This document shows positions 1 to 8,523 of a stretch of 64,000 bases of DNA, piece by piece. The notes under the pieces are model-generated. The model was not told the origin of the DNA. It worked only from the letters and a program-made list of their open reading frames with translations, and did not search any database. Source of the DNA: Micropruina sp. (GTDB taxonomy: Bacteria; Actinomycetota; Actinomycetes; Propionibacteriales; Propionibacteriaceae); contig JADJTM010000002.1 of the NCBI GenBank assembly GCA_016711205.1, positions 62,001-126,000 of the forward strand, in the 5' to 3' direction. Position 1 is the first letter of the stretch, and the number at the start of each line of letters is the position of its first letter. Both the position numbers and the translations under genes were made by a program.

Positions 1-1304
1 CCACCACCACCGCCAGTGCCGGCGGCGACGTGATCGACACCAGCACCGCGTCCGGTGAGGTCAACTACTGGCTCTGGGACAACAACCAGAAGCCCTCTTA
101 CCAGGCCTGCGCCGACGCGTTCCACACCGCGAACCCGAACGTCACGGTGAAGATCACCCAGTACGCCTGGGACGACTACTGGACCGGCATCTCCAACGGC
201 TTCGTCGCCGGCACCGCCCCGGACGTCTTCACCAACCACCTCTCCAAGTACCCCGAGTTCGTCACCCAGGGCCAGCTGCAGTCCCTCACCGCCACCCTCG
301 AGGCCGACGGCGTGGACGTCGCCATCTACCAGAAGGGTCTCGCCGATCTGTGGGTGGGCCAGGACGGGGAGCGCTACGGCCTGCCCAAGGACTTCGACAC
401 CGTCGCCATCTTCTACAACAAGAAGCTGATCGCGGACGCCGGCGTGGCCGAGGCCGATCTGCAGAGCCTGACCTGGAACCCCACCGACGGCGGCACCTAC
501 GAGAAGGCGATCGCGCACCTGACCGTGGACAACAACGGCAAGCGCGGTGACGAGGCCGGCTTCGACAAGAGCAAGGTCAAGGTGTACGGCCTGGGCCTCG
601 ACGGCGGCTCCGGCGGCGGCAACGGCCAGACCCAGTGGAGCATGTACTCGGGCACCACCGACTGGACGATCACCGACAAGAACCCCTGGGGCACGAAGTA
701 CAACTACGACAAGCCCGAGTTCCAGAGCACCATCACCTGGATGCGTTCGCTGATCGAGAAGGGCTACATGCCCAGCGTCGAGGCCGTCACCGGCCAGAGC
801 TCGGCCGACATCTACGGTGCGGGCAAGTACGCGATGATCACCAACGGTTCGTGGATGATCAACCAGATGTTCGACTACAAGGGTATCGAGACGGGTCTGG
901 CCCCCACGCCCACCGGACCGTCCGGCAAGCGCTCCAGCATGTACAACGGCCTGGCCGACTCGGTCTGGGCGGGCTCGAAGAACAAGCCGGCCGCGATCAA
1001 GTGGGTCGAGTTCCTCGGCTCGGCCGCCTGCCAGGACATCGTCGGCAAGGCCGGCACCGTGTTCCCGGCCATCTCGTCGGGCACCGCGCTCGCCGAAGCC
1101 GCGTTCAAGGCCAAGGGCATCGACGTCACCCCGTTCACCGTGCACGTTGCGGACGGCACGACGTTCCTGTTCCCGATCACCGACCACGCCTCGCAGATCA
1201 CCAACATCATGCAGCCGGCGGTCGACGCAGTGTTCACCGGTAAGGCCACGGCCGATTCGCTGACCGCGGCCAACGAGCAGGTCAACCAACTGTTCGTCGG
1301 CTGA
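1..1304 (+). CDS. ABC sugar transporter substrate-binding protein, 5' truncated by window edge
   Basis: This is the C-terminal part of a family 1 extracellular solute-binding protein, which would capture a sugar outside the membrane and deliver it to an ABC permease. The reading frame is open to the first base of the window, so the signal peptide and lipobox lie outside. Visible family features are an early block with VNYWLWDN, a stretch with GTAPDVF and SKYPEF, the segment YGLPKDFDTVAIFYNKK that is typical of maltose/lactose-type binding proteins, and a late block GSWMINQMFDY. About 430 residues are present, nearly the full mature length. A strong hairpin follows the stop. The sugar cannot be read from the sequence. 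The permease genes are not in the window. Confidence 0.88.
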   Translation, partial: TTTASAGGDVIDTSTASGEVNYWLWDNNQKPSYQACADAFHTANPNVTVKITQYAWDDYWTGISNGFVAGTAPDVFTNHLSKYPEFVTQGQLQSLTATLEADGVDVAIYQKGLADLWVGQDGERYGLPKDFDTVAIFYNKKLIADAGVAEADLQSLTWNPTDGGTYEKAIAHLTVDNNGKRGDEAGFDKSKVKVYGLGLDGGSGGGNGQTQWSMYSGTTDWTITDKNPWGTKYNYDKPEFQSTITWMRSLIEKGYMPSVEAVTGQSSADIYGAGKYAMITNGSWMINQMFDYKGIETGLAPTPTGPSGKRSSMYNGLADSVWAGSKNKPAAIKWVEFLGSAACQDIVGKAGTVFPAISSGTALAEAAFKAKGIDVTPFTVHVADGTTFLFPITDHASQITNIMQPAVDAVFTGKATADSLTAANEQVNQLFVG

Positions 1305-1322
1305 CCTAGGACGTTCACGGAG

Positions 1323-1346
1323 TGGGCCGGGCAATAGCCCGGCCCA
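1323..1346 (+). terminator. Hairpin terminator after the binding-protein gene
   Basis: A perfect 10-bp inverted repeat (TGGGCCGGGC, loop AATA, then its complement) starts 18 bases after the stop codon. The T-tract is weak, as is common in high-GC actinobacteria. Confidence 0.7.
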
Positions 1347-1365
1347 TTCGCCGTTGGTCGACCTC

Positions 1366-1530
1366 AATCGTCATCCCGCCTCCCCCGTCATCCCGGCGAA
1401 CGCCGGGATCTCCTCCGCGCTCGCTCTCGGTTGCGCTGGGTGCGCGCGGCCGGGGAGATCCCGGCTCGCCGGGATAACCGGCTTCCGCTGGTCGAGCCTG
1501 TCGAGAACTGTCCACCCCCCGTCATCCTGA
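1366..1530. repeat. Degraded cluster of the ATCCCGGCGAACGCCGGGAT palindrome
   Basis: The gap between the binding-protein gene and the acyltransferase holds one full palindrome (1387-1412, GTCATCCCGG... to GATCTC), an inverted variant at about 1452-1472, and fragments of the form GTCATCCCG or GTCATCCTG on either side. I see no gene here. The acyltransferase promoter must lie in or just after this stretch. Confidence 0.8.
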
Positions 1531-1560
1531 CTCCCCGTCCGCCACGTCTAGGGTGGGGCG

Positions 1561-2397
1561 ATGAGTCGCCGGGATCGCCTGGCCGCCCTGACCGCGGCCA
1601 ACTCCGACGAGCTCGTCCGTGCCTTCTCACTACCGGCCAATCCGCTGACCCGGGCACTGCTGTGGCCGCCGGCCCGGCGGTTCGCCCATCAGGTACAGCA
1701 TCTGGACGATCTGGTGCAGGCTGCCGGCCTGCCGACCGGTGCGCGGTGGGCCCTGCACACCTTCACCCGGCGCGTCACCACGATCGGCCGGGAGCGGATT
1801 CCGGCGGACGGACCGCTGCTCGCCCTGGCCAATCACCCCGGGCTGACCGACGTGATGGCGCTGGTGCTGGCGCTGGAGAGCCGAGGCGACCTGCGGATAG
1901 TCGCCCTGGACCGTCCCGTTCTGCACGCACTGCCGGCGATCGCCGAGCGCCTGCTGTGGGTGGACGACGACAACCGGGTCGCGCTCGTCCGCCGGGCGCG
2001 GGCGCATCTGCGCAGTGGGGGCGCGTTGCTGACGTTTCCGGCCGGGAGCATTGAGGCCGATCCGTCGGTGCGACCGAGTGCCCAAGGGCTGGCGCGCTGG
2101 TCGCCCTCGGTTTCGGCGCTCACCCGGGGCATCGAGGGGTTGCGGCTGGTTCCCCTTGCGGTCAGCGGCGTGATCTCGCGGACGGCGCTGGCCTCGCCCG
2201 CGGTGCGCTGGATCGACGATCCTGCGGATCGCGAGTACGCCGCCGCCGCCCTGCAGGTGTTGTTCCGGCGCTATCGCGACACCGACACCCGAGTGCTGGT
2301 CGGCGAGCCGTTCGACCCGGGACCGCAGGTGGTGGCCGAACTGCGCCGCCGGATGGCGGGCCTGCTCACCGCCTCAGCCGGCCGCGCTGCCCACTAG
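1561..2397 (+). CDS. 1-acyl-glycerol-3-phosphate acyltransferase-like (PlsC family) protein
   Basis: This is a 278-residue PlsC-type acyltransferase, probably moving an acyl chain onto a glycerophospholipid or similar acceptor at the membrane. The family's catalytic HX4D block appears as NHPGLTD near residue 92, and the acceptor-binding block FPxG appears as FPAGSIE near residue 160, in place of the classical FPEGTRS. The altered second block suggests an acceptor other than lysophosphatidic acid. The ATG start lies just after a weak purine-rich stretch, GGTGGGGCG. It stands alone between a repeat cluster and the HEAT-like gene, which follows after 26 bases in the same direction. Confidence 0.72.
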   Translation: MSRRDRLAALTAANSDELVRAFSLPANPLTRALLWPPARRFAHQVQHLDDLVQAAGLPTGARWALHTFTRRVTTIGRERIPADGPLLALANHPGLTDVMALVLALESRGDLRIVALDRPVLHALPAIAERLLWVDDDNRVALVRRARAHLRSGGALLTFPAGSIEADPSVRPSAQGLARWSPSVSALTRGIEGLRLVPLAVSGVISRTALASPAVRWIDDPADREYAAAALQVLFRRYRDTDTRVLVGEPFDPGPQVVAELRRRMAGLLTASAGRAAH

Positions 2398-2423
2398 CGA
2401 TCCTTGATCGCTAGCGTGGGCGC

Positions 2424-3131
2424 ATGAGCACCAAGCGCTCAACGTACGCCGCAACGTTGCGGGGATTGACCACCGCCGAGATCCCCGGCTACCTGGACGC
2501 GCACAGCAACCTGCCCGGACCCCGCGGCAACCTCGAACTGATCGACGCCGCCGCCGACGTGCTGCCCCGCACGCTGGCCCTGTCGTTGGCGGCGTCCCCG
2601 GGCGAGTTTCTGGCCTGTTGCGGGGTGGCCACCCTGGGTCGGCTGGCCCTGGACGACCCGGACGACCCCGAACCCGTGCAGCTGCTGACCCACTACGCCG
2701 CGGACGAGCGGTGGCGGGTCCGTGAGGCGTCAGCCATCGCCGGGCAGCGGATCGGCGACGCGGATCCCGTCCGACTGCGCACGTTGGTCGAACACTTGAT
2801 CAACTCGCCGGATCCGCTCGTGGTGCGCTGCGGCATCGCGACGATCTGCGAACCCCGCCTGCTTGCAGACCCTCGGACGGCCGCCGCGGCGCTCGTCGCC
2901 TGCGATCGGGCCACCGGGTTGCTGACGCGAACGCCCGCGGAGCAGCGGCGGCAGGGGGACGTCCGCACGCTTCGGCAGGCGCTCGGCTACTGCTGGTCGG
3001 TGGCGATCGCCGCGGCACCCGAGGCAGGCCTGGCTGCATTCGAAGCCCTCGACGTCACCGATCCGGAGGTGGCCTGGGTGGTCCGGGAGAACCGCCGCAA
3101 GCGCCGCCTGGCGGTGCTGCTGGAGTCTTGA
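2424..3131 (+). CDS. HEAT-repeat-like protein of unknown function
   Basis: This 235-residue protein is built mainly of helices. It has alternating leucine/alanine-rich stretches such as LALSLAASPGEFLACCGVATLGRLAL and VRCGIATICEPRLLAD, the pattern expected for HEAT or armadillo repeats, including a block with RWRVREASAIAGQRIGD. Such proteins act as binding scaffolds. I see no catalytic motif, signal peptide or membrane segment. It follows the acyltransferase closely and may be co-transcribed. Its stop codon TGA is formed by the first bases of a long hairpin element. It could alternatively be a DNA-alkylation-repair-like helical protein. Function is unknown. Confidence 0.6.
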   Translation: MSTKRSTYAATLRGLTTAEIPGYLDAHSNLPGPRGNLELIDAAADVLPRTLALSLAASPGEFLACCGVATLGRLALDDPDDPEPVQLLTHYAADERWRVREASAIAGQRIGDADPVRLRTLVEHLINSPDPLVVRCGIATICEPRLLADPRTAAAALVACDRATGLLTRTPAEQRRQGDVRTLRQALGYCWSVAIAAAPEAGLAAFEALDVTDPEVAWVVRENRRKRRLAVLLES

Positions 3132-3210
3132 GCGGGAATTGGGGACGGTTCCTCATTCCTGCTCACCGTCCCGGTGAGCAGGAATGAGGAACCGTCCCCA
3201 ATTCCCGCTC
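3130..3210. repeat. Perfect 39-bp inverted repeat element (copy 1)
   Basis: Arms 3130-3168 and 3172-3210 are exact reverse complements, separated by the three bases TCC. The core is GGGGACGGTTCC followed by TCATTCCTGCTCA. A second, imperfect copy is at 6337-6420. The left end overlaps the stop codon of the preceding gene. The shape suggests a MITE- or REP-like mobile palindrome. As RNA it would form a very stable hairpin and could act as a terminator. No transposase is seen in the window. Confidence 0.9.
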
Positions 3211-3273
3211 ACCCCATGTGAAAGCCTCGGTGGCTGCCACTACCGTGTGCGGAGACCGCAGAGAGGCGCTGCC

Positions 3274-4167
3274 ATGCAGAAGATCGTGCCCAGCATCTGG
3301 TTCGACCACAACGCCGCCGAGGCGGTGGCGTTCTACACCGAACACTTCCCCGACTCGCGGGTGCTACACGAGCAGCACTATCCCGAGAGCGGCCTGCCCG
3401 ACTTTCAGCGCGAGTTCGCCGGTCAGGTGGTCGCCATCGACTTCGAGTTGCGCGGCTTCCGGTTCACGGCGATCAACGCCGGGCCCCAGTTTCCGGTCAC
3501 CCCGGCCATCTCGTTCACCCTGCCGTTCGACGAATCCGCCAACCCCGATGCACGGGCCGAGATGCAGGCCCTCTGGAACGTTCTGGCCGAGGGTGGCCAG
3601 GTGATGATGCAGCTCACCGAGTACCCGTTCAGCCCGTACTACGGGTGGGTCACCGACCGCTACGGGGTGGGGTGGCAGTTCATTCTCACCGACCCGCAGA
3701 CCGGGCCGCGGCCGTCCGTGCTGACGTCGCTGCTGTTCGGTGTGCAGGCGCAGAACCGGGCCGAAGAAGCACTGGACTTCTACAGTTCGCTGTTTCCCGA
3801 GGGACGCATCGTGATGGTCGCGCGCTACCCGCAGGCCACCGGACCGGCCTCCGAGGGTGCCGTGATGTACTCCGAACTGCAGGCGTTCGGGCAGTGGCTC
3901 ACGCTGATGGATTCGGGTGCAGAACAGCTCGACACCTTCTCGCCGGGTGTCTCGCTGATGCTGCTGTGCGAGGACCAGGCCGAGATCGACCGCTACTGGA
4001 CGGCGCTCAGCACGGTGCCCGAGGCCGAACAGTGCGGGTGGTGCGTCGACCGGTTCGGGGTCAGCTGGCAGGTGGTGCCGGCCAACCTCGACGAATACCT
4101 GCACACGCCCGAGAACTACCAGGCGATGCTGCAGATGAAGAAGATCGACCTGAGCCGCTTCGGTTGA
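3274..4167 (+). CDS. VOC superfamily protein, two PhnB-like domains
   Basis: This is a 297-residue protein of the vicinal-oxygen-chelate fold, made of two PhnB/3-demethylubiquinone-methyltransferase-like domains in tandem. Each domain opens with a beta strand followed by a block of the form AEEAxxFYxxxFP: AAEAVAFYTEHFPDSR in the first and AEEALDFYSSLFPEGR in the second. Each ends with a GVxWQ motif (YGVGWQFIL and FGVSWQVVP). The ATG at 3274 is preferred to upstream in-frame codons because those would run into the hairpin element. The substrate is unknown; family members often act in antibiotic resistance or glyoxalase-like reactions. Confidence 0.8.
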   Translation: MQKIVPSIWFDHNAAEAVAFYTEHFPDSRVLHEQHYPESGLPDFQREFAGQVVAIDFELRGFRFTAINAGPQFPVTPAISFTLPFDESANPDARAEMQALWNVLAEGGQVMMQLTEYPFSPYYGWVTDRYGVGWQFILTDPQTGPRPSVLTSLLFGVQAQNRAEEALDFYSSLFPEGRIVMVARYPQATGPASEGAVMYSELQAFGQWLTLMDSGAEQLDTFSPGVSLMLLCEDQAEIDRYWTALSTVPEAEQCGWCVDRFGVSWQVVPANLDEYLHTPENYQAMLQMKKIDLSRFG

Positions 4168-4224
4168 GCCACGGGTCCCCCGCCGGCTCAATAGACTTCG
4201 AGCTGAGGCCGAAGGAGGTGCGCC

Positions 4225-4947
4225 GTGCAGGTCGGCTCGGATCGCGCCCGCCGCAGCCTCGCCTACTTGCGGCACCGGATCAGTTCGGGCGAGTGGCCCA
4301 TCAACTCCCGCATTCCGACCGAGACCGAACTCATGCAGCTGCTGGGGGTCGGCAAGACGACGGTGCGCGAAGCCGTCCGGGCGTTGGCCACTGTCGGCAT
4401 GCTCGAGCCGCTGCCCGGCATCGGCACGTTCGTGCGCTCACGGGTGCCGGTCAGCAACCTGCTCACCGACTACATCGCGGAGTTCTCCGTGGCCGACGTG
4501 CTGAGCTACCGGCGGGCGCTCGAAATGGAGGCTGCCCAGCGGGCAGCGCTCCATCGCACCGATGAGCAACTGGCCGCGATGCACCGGGCGATCACTCCCG
4601 GCGCCGAGGCCGAGTCGCCCTTCGGCATCGACCGCAACAAGGCGCCCGGCCAGTTCCACTTCCTGGTCATGCAGGCCGGCGGCAACTCTCTGCTGGCTGG
4701 GGTCTACGCCGGCGTGGTCGACGCGCTGCGCCGCGCGATCAACGCCGGCACCGTGGTGCACGCAACCGACGAAGAGACCCGCCGGGCCGATCATGCGGTT
4801 CTGCTTGATGCCCTCCAGGCCGGCGACGTGGCGGGCGCCGCGCACGCCATGGCCCTGCACATCGATCACGACCTGGTACCGGCCGATCAGGTGGACGCCT
4901 CCCCTGCCGGCTGGCTGGCCTCATTGGCGCTTTTGCAGCAAAACTAG
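4225..4947 (+). CDS. GntR-family transcriptional regulator, FadR/FCD subfamily
   Basis: The N-terminal winged helix-turn-helix carries the GntR signature: IPTETELMQLLGVGKTTVREAVRALATVGMLEPLPGIGTFV (split here: IPTETELMQLLGV, then TTVREAVRAL). The C-terminal part is an all-helical FCD ligand domain with RRALEMEAAQRAA and a late HxxxxxALQAGD block. The FCD metal-site histidines appear only partly conserved. The GTG start is set by a strong ribosome site, AAGGAGGTG, four bases upstream. It is followed after 12 bases by the frameshifted DUF2218 gene. The effector and target are unknown; the neighbours do not include an obvious catabolic operon. Confidence 0.85.
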   Translation: MQVGSDRARRSLAYLRHRISSGEWPINSRIPTETELMQLLGVGKTTVREAVRALATVGMLEPLPGIGTFVRSRVPVSNLLTDYIAEFSVADVLSYRRALEMEAAQRAALHRTDEQLAAMHRAITPGAEAESPFGIDRNKAPGQFHFLVMQAGGNSLLAGVYAGVVDALRRAINAGTVVHATDEETRRADHAVLLDALQAGDVAGAAHAMALHIDHDLVPADQVDASPAGWLASLALLQQN

Positions 4948-4959
4948 GACAATCGAAGG

Positions 4960-5300
4960 ATGACCACCGACACCACCGACATCTCGACCGCGACCGTCAC
5001 CACCGAGCGTCCGGGCCGTTACGCCAAGCAGCTCGTTTCGCACATGTCCCGCAAGGCGCAGGGCACGTGGAGCGACAAAGCGGCCGAAGGCACCATCACG
5101 TTCACCGACGCCGAACTGACCCTGACCACCGGCGAGGGGGCGCTGCTGCTCAGCCTGAGCGCCGACTCCGAGAGCTCGAGCGCATGGAGGACGTGGTCGG
5201 ACGCCACCTGGTGCGTTTCGGCACCCGCGACGAGCTGATCGTCGAATGGGTGCGCAGCCACGGCGGCCCGGGCAGCGTGCAGCGCAAGACCGAGGACTGA
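4960..5300 (+). pseudogene. DUF2218 family gene with a one-base frameshift
   Basis: The first frame reads a DUF2218 N-terminus (RPGRYAKQLVSHMSRKAQG, then GTITFTDAELTLTTGEGALLL) up to about position 5175. The family's C-terminal block LERMEDVVGRHLVRFG, then DELIVEW, continues in another frame and ends at 5300. Adding one base near 5172-5176 restores a 113-residue protein, the usual size for this family. Either the gene is newly inactivated or the sequence carries an error here. Function of DUF2218 is not established; some members are near siderophore or metal genes. Confidence 0.75.
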
Positions 5301-5327
5301 CCGAAGCGACCCCACTAGGATCGACCG

Positions 5328-6338
5328 ATGCGCGAGCTGAGGTCGTTACCGAAGGCGCATCTGCACCTGCATTTCACCGGCTCGATGAGCATCGATTCAT
5401 TGCGTCGTCTGGGCGAGCTGGCGGGCATGCCGTTGCACGACTCCCTGGTGGACGCCGAGGGCCTGTTGGTGCCGTTCAACGAGCGCGGCTGGTTCCACTT
5501 TCAGCGGCTGTACGACATGGCGCGGCACGTGGTGAACAGCGAAGCGGCGATGCGGTTCATCGTCGCCCAGGCGGCCCGCGACGACGCCGCGGAGGGGTCG
5601 CGGCGGCTCGAACTGCAGGTGGACCCGTCCAGCTACGCGCCGTTCGTCGGCGGCCTCGCGCCCGCCATGGAGATCATCCTGGACGAGGCCCGGCGCGCGT
5701 CCGTCGAGACCGGGGTGCAGGTGGCGATCATCGTCGCCGCCAGCCGGGTGCGGCATCCGCTGGACGCCCGCACTGTCGCCAGGCTCGCCGCCCGCCACGC
5801 CGGCGAGAACGGTGTGGTCGCCTTCGGGCTCAGCAACAACGAGCGGGCCGGCGTCACCGCCGACTGGGAGCCCGCCTTCCGGATCGCCCGAAACGCAGGC
5901 CTTCCCGGAGTGCCGCATGCAGGTGAGCTGCTGGGGCCGTCGCACGTTCGGCAGGTGGTCGAGCACCTGCAGCCGACGCGGCTCGGCCACGGCGTCCGCT
6001 CGGCCGAGGACCCCCGACTGCTCGACGAACTCGTCGCCGCCGGCATCGCCCTCGAGGTGTGCCCCAGCTCGAACGTGCACCTGGGCGTCTACCACGACGC
6101 CACGAACGTGCCGCTGCGCCGGCTGGTCGACGCGGGAGCAACGGTCGCCCTGGGCGCGGACGACCCGCTGCTGTTCCTCTCGCGGCTGACCGATCAATAC
6201 GAGCTGGCCCGCACCCGGTTGGGCTTCACCGATGCCGAGTTGGCCGAGCTGGCGCGCTCGAGCATTCGCGCCAGCCTGGCCTCCGACTTCGACAAGCGGG
6301 TCTGGCTCGCCGACGTGGACGCCTGGTTGGCCACCTGA
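5328..6338 (+). CDS. add: Adenosine deaminase
   Basis: The enzyme deaminates adenosine (and deoxyadenosine) to inosine in the cytosol for purine salvage. The 336-residue protein has the amidohydrolase metal site in order: AHLHLHFTGS near residue 10 (the actinobacterial variant of HCHLDGS), PHAGE with catalytic Glu near residue 203, LGHGVRS near residue 222, SSNVHLGV, and GADDPLLF with the metal/catalytic Asp pair. The start ATG at 5328 is followed directly by the family's conserved RSLPKAHLH. It converges on the GH16 gene, with a hairpin element between them that also forms its stop codon. A related deaminase of another purine remains possible. Confidence 0.88.
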   Translation: MRELRSLPKAHLHLHFTGSMSIDSLRRLGELAGMPLHDSLVDAEGLLVPFNERGWFHFQRLYDMARHVVNSEAAMRFIVAQAARDDAAEGSRRLELQVDPSSYAPFVGGLAPAMEIILDEARRASVETGVQVAIIVAASRVRHPLDARTVARLAARHAGENGVVAFGLSNNERAGVTADWEPAFRIARNAGLPGVPHAGELLGPSHVRQVVEHLQPTRLGHGVRSAEDPRLLDELVAAGIALEVCPSSNVHLGVYHDATNVPLRRLVDAGATVALGADDPLLFLSRLTDQYELARTRLGFTDAELAELARSSIRASLASDFDKRVWLADVDAWLAT

Positions 6339-6420
6339 GCAAGAACCGGGGACAGTTCCTCTTTCCTGCTCACTGACGTGTCAGTGAGCAGGAATGAGGA
6401 ACCGTCCCCAGATACTGCTC
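6337..6420. repeat. Hairpin element (copy 2), imperfect inverted repeat
   Basis: Arms 6337-6377 and 6380-6420 match at 35 of 41 positions around a 2-base loop, and share GGGGAC[A/G]GTTCCTC and TTCCTGCTCA with copy 1 at 3130-3210. It fills the gap between two convergent genes and overlaps both stop codons (6336-6338 and 6419-6421), so it probably serves as a bidirectional terminator. Confidence 0.88.
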
Positions 6421-8374
6421 AGCGGCCGAAGCTGAGGCTGTCGATCGCGACGAAGTCGGCCGGCTGACCCGAGGTGAACGTCACAAACACGTCATGCACC
6501 CCCGTCACCCCGGAGATGTTCGCCGGAATCGAGCGCCACGACGTCCAGCCACCCGTGTTCGCCACCGCGAAACTGCCGATCACCGGAGCCGTCGCAGAAT
6601 CCAGCCGCACCTCGACCAAACCCGACACCCCACCCGCAGCCCCCGAAGCCACCTTCGCCACGAACTGATTCGCCGCCGCAGCCGAACCGAAATCCAGACC
6701 CGCGAACTTCAACCAATCCCCGTTACCCAGACCGGTCACCGACGACGACCCGATCGCCGCGCCCTTGGCGTCCGAGGCTGACTCGGCCTCGATCGTCCGA
6801 TACGCAGAGCCGGACGAACCACCCGTCACCGTGGGAGTGGGCGTCGGAGTTGGGGTCGGGGTGACGCTCGGCTCCGGTTCCGTCGCGCCTCCCGGCCGCG
6901 CGAAACTGAGCGAGTCGATGGCGACGAAGTCGGCCGGCTGACCCGAGGTGAACGTCACAAACACGTCATGCACCCCCGTCACCCCGGCGACGTTCGCCGG
7001 AACCGAGCGCCACGACGTCCAGCCACCCGTGTTCGCCACCGCAAAACTGCCGATCACCGGCGCCGTCGCAGAATCCAGCCGCACCTCGACCAGACCCGAC
7101 ACCCCACCCGCAGCACCCGAAGCCACCTTCGCCACAAACTGATTCGCCGCCGCACCCGAACCGAAGTTGAGACCCGCGAACTTCAACCAGTCACCGTTGC
7201 CCAACCCCGTCACCGCCGACGACCCGATCGCCGCACCCTTGGCGTCCGAGGCTAACTCGGCCTCGATCGTCCGATACGCAGAGCCGGACGAACCACCCGT
7301 AGGAGTCGCCGTGGGCTCAGTCGTGGGCTCAGTAGTCGGGGTCACCGTCGGCTCACCGGTAGGAGTGACCGTCGGCGTAGCAGTCGGCGTGACCGTCGGC
7401 TCCGGCTCACCGATTCCGCCCTTGGCCTGCACGCTCACGTAGTCGATCACCATCGGATGCCCCGGCACGGTGGCCGCCGTCGGCGTCGTACCCGCCAGCG
7501 CGTTCGGGAACGCGCCCCCCATCGCCACGTTCAGCAGCACGTAGTACCCCTCGTGGTTGGTCATGCTGGTCCAGGTGTCGGCCGGCACCTGACTCTGCGA
7601 CACGCTGTGCCACTGCTGCCCGTCCACGTACCAGCGCATTTGGTTCGGCGTGACGGAACGGTCCCACTCGAAGCGATAGGTGTGCAGCGCCGACTGGCAG
7701 GACGACCCGGGGCACGCCCGGTAGCCGACGATGCCGGTGCTCTCGTTGCACGGCCCGCCCGGGTTCACGCCGCAGTGCAGTACCCCCCACACCCGGTCGA
7801 TGCCGTTGACGTTCTCCATGATGTCGAGCTCGCCGATGCCCGGCCAGTTCCACCAGTTGCCCCGGTACGGGCTGCCCAGCGCCCAGAACGCCGGCCAGTA
7901 GCCGAGCGCCGCGTCACCGGTCACGTTCGGCATCTGGATCCGCGACTCGATCGCCAGCACGCCCCCCGCGGCCGGCTTGAAGTTGGAGCGCTTGGTCTCG
8001 ATCCGGGCCGAGGTCCACGCCCCGGACGCATCCCGCAGCGGCTTGATGTTCAGCCGTCCGTTGCCGTCCTGGTAGAGGTTGGCGGTCGAGTCGGTGTAGG
8101 TCTGCACCTCCCACGTGCCCCAGGCCGGCGGGCCGCCCGGGTAGGACGTGCCGACGTCGATCTGCCAGTCCGGGCCCGGCAGGGTGCCGGCGGCACCGTT
8201 GAAGTCGTCGGACCAGACGGTGGTCCAGCCGTCGGCCACGGGGGCCGCCTTCGCACTGCTTGCGCCGAGAAGCCCGCTCGTGGTGGCCAGCAGTACCGCG
8301 GCGGCCGCAGCCGTGACCCGGTTTCGCTTGGTTTTGGAGTGGGATCTCTGGGGGGCGCGCAACGACAGCTGCAT
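6419..8374 (-). CDS. Secreted GH16 beta-glucanase with two C-terminal CBM6 domains
   Basis: This secreted endo-glucanase of about 651 residues probably cleaves beta-1,3-glucans such as laminarin. A signal peptide (KRNRV followed by an alanine-rich core and SSAKA) covers residues 1-43. The GH16 domain spans about 45-300 and has the ExDxxE active site as ELDIMEN (Glu182, Asp184, Glu187). A Thr/Pro linker leads to a CBM6, then a shorter linker and a nearly identical second CBM6. The ATG at 8374 is chosen because AAAGGAG lies just upstream; a longer in-frame start would precede the signal peptide. A LacI-type operator lies 39 bases upstream, identical to one before the gene at 60894-62222. Laminarinase specificity is an inference. 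Confidence 0.9.
   Translation of the reverse strand: MQLSLRAPQRSHSKTKRNRVTAAAAAVLLATTSGLLGASSAKAAPVADGWTTVWSDDFNGAAGTLPGPDWQIDVGTSYPGGPPAWGTWEVQTYTDSTANLYQDGNGRLNIKPLRDASGAWTSARIETKRSNFKPAAGGVLAIESRIQMPNVTGDAALGYWPAFWALGSPYRGNWWNWPGIGELDIMENVNGIDRVWGVLHCGVNPGGPCNESTGIVGYRACPGSSCQSALHTYRFEWDRSVTPNQMRWYVDGQQWHSVSQSQVPADTWTSMTNHEGYYVLLNVAMGGAFPNALAGTTPTAATVPGHPMVIDYVSVQAKGGIGEPEPTVTPTATPTVTPTGEPTVTPTTEPTTEPTATPTGGSSGSAYRTIEAELASDAKGAAIGSSAVTGLGNGDWLKFAGLNFGSGAAANQFVAKVASGAAGGVSGLVEVRLDSATAPVIGSFAVANTGGWTSWRSVPANVAGVTGVHDVFVTFTSGQPADFVAIDSLSFARPGGATEPEPSVTPTPTPTPTPTVTGGSSGSAYRTIEAESASDAKGAAIGSSSVTGLGNGDWLKFAGLDFGSAAAANQFVAKVASGAAGGVSGLVEVRLDSATAPVIGSFAVANTGGWTSWRSIPANISGVTGVHDVFVTFTSGQPADFVAIDSLSFGR
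6421..7290 (-). repeat. Direct repeat encoding the duplicated CBM6
   Basis: Two units of about 380 bp lie 474 bp apart (for example 6474 and 6948 begin the same stretch). They differ at scattered, mostly silent positions and encode near-identical CBM6 domains, which points to a recent tandem duplication within the gene or gene conversion. Confidence 0.85.
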
Positions 8375-8412
8375 TTCTGTGTCTCCTTTGACACTTGGGG
8401 ATGATCCGTTCA

Positions 8413-8426
8413 TGAAAGCGCTCTCA
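8413..8426 (-). promoter_or_regulatory. LacI-family operator upstream of the GH16 gene
   Basis: The 14-mer TGAGAGCGCTTTCA (minus strand) is a near-palindrome around GCGC of the kind bound by LacI-family sugar repressors (for example CelR-type sites). The same 14 bases occur at 62244-62257 before another secreted-enzyme gene. No LacI regulator is in the window. Confidence 0.65.
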
Positions 8427-8523
8427 GCCGCCGGGGTCAATAGCTTTCGCGAACCTTTGTGACAGTCGTGGGTGGGGGTTGAGACCTGCTGACAAGCCCC
8501 GAGTGATGGTTGACACTGGACGC

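Noticed and set aside
3130..3210. A plain rho-independent terminator
   Set aside because: The 39-bp perfect arms are far longer than a terminator stem and a second related copy exists; it may act as one, but it is better described as a repeat element.
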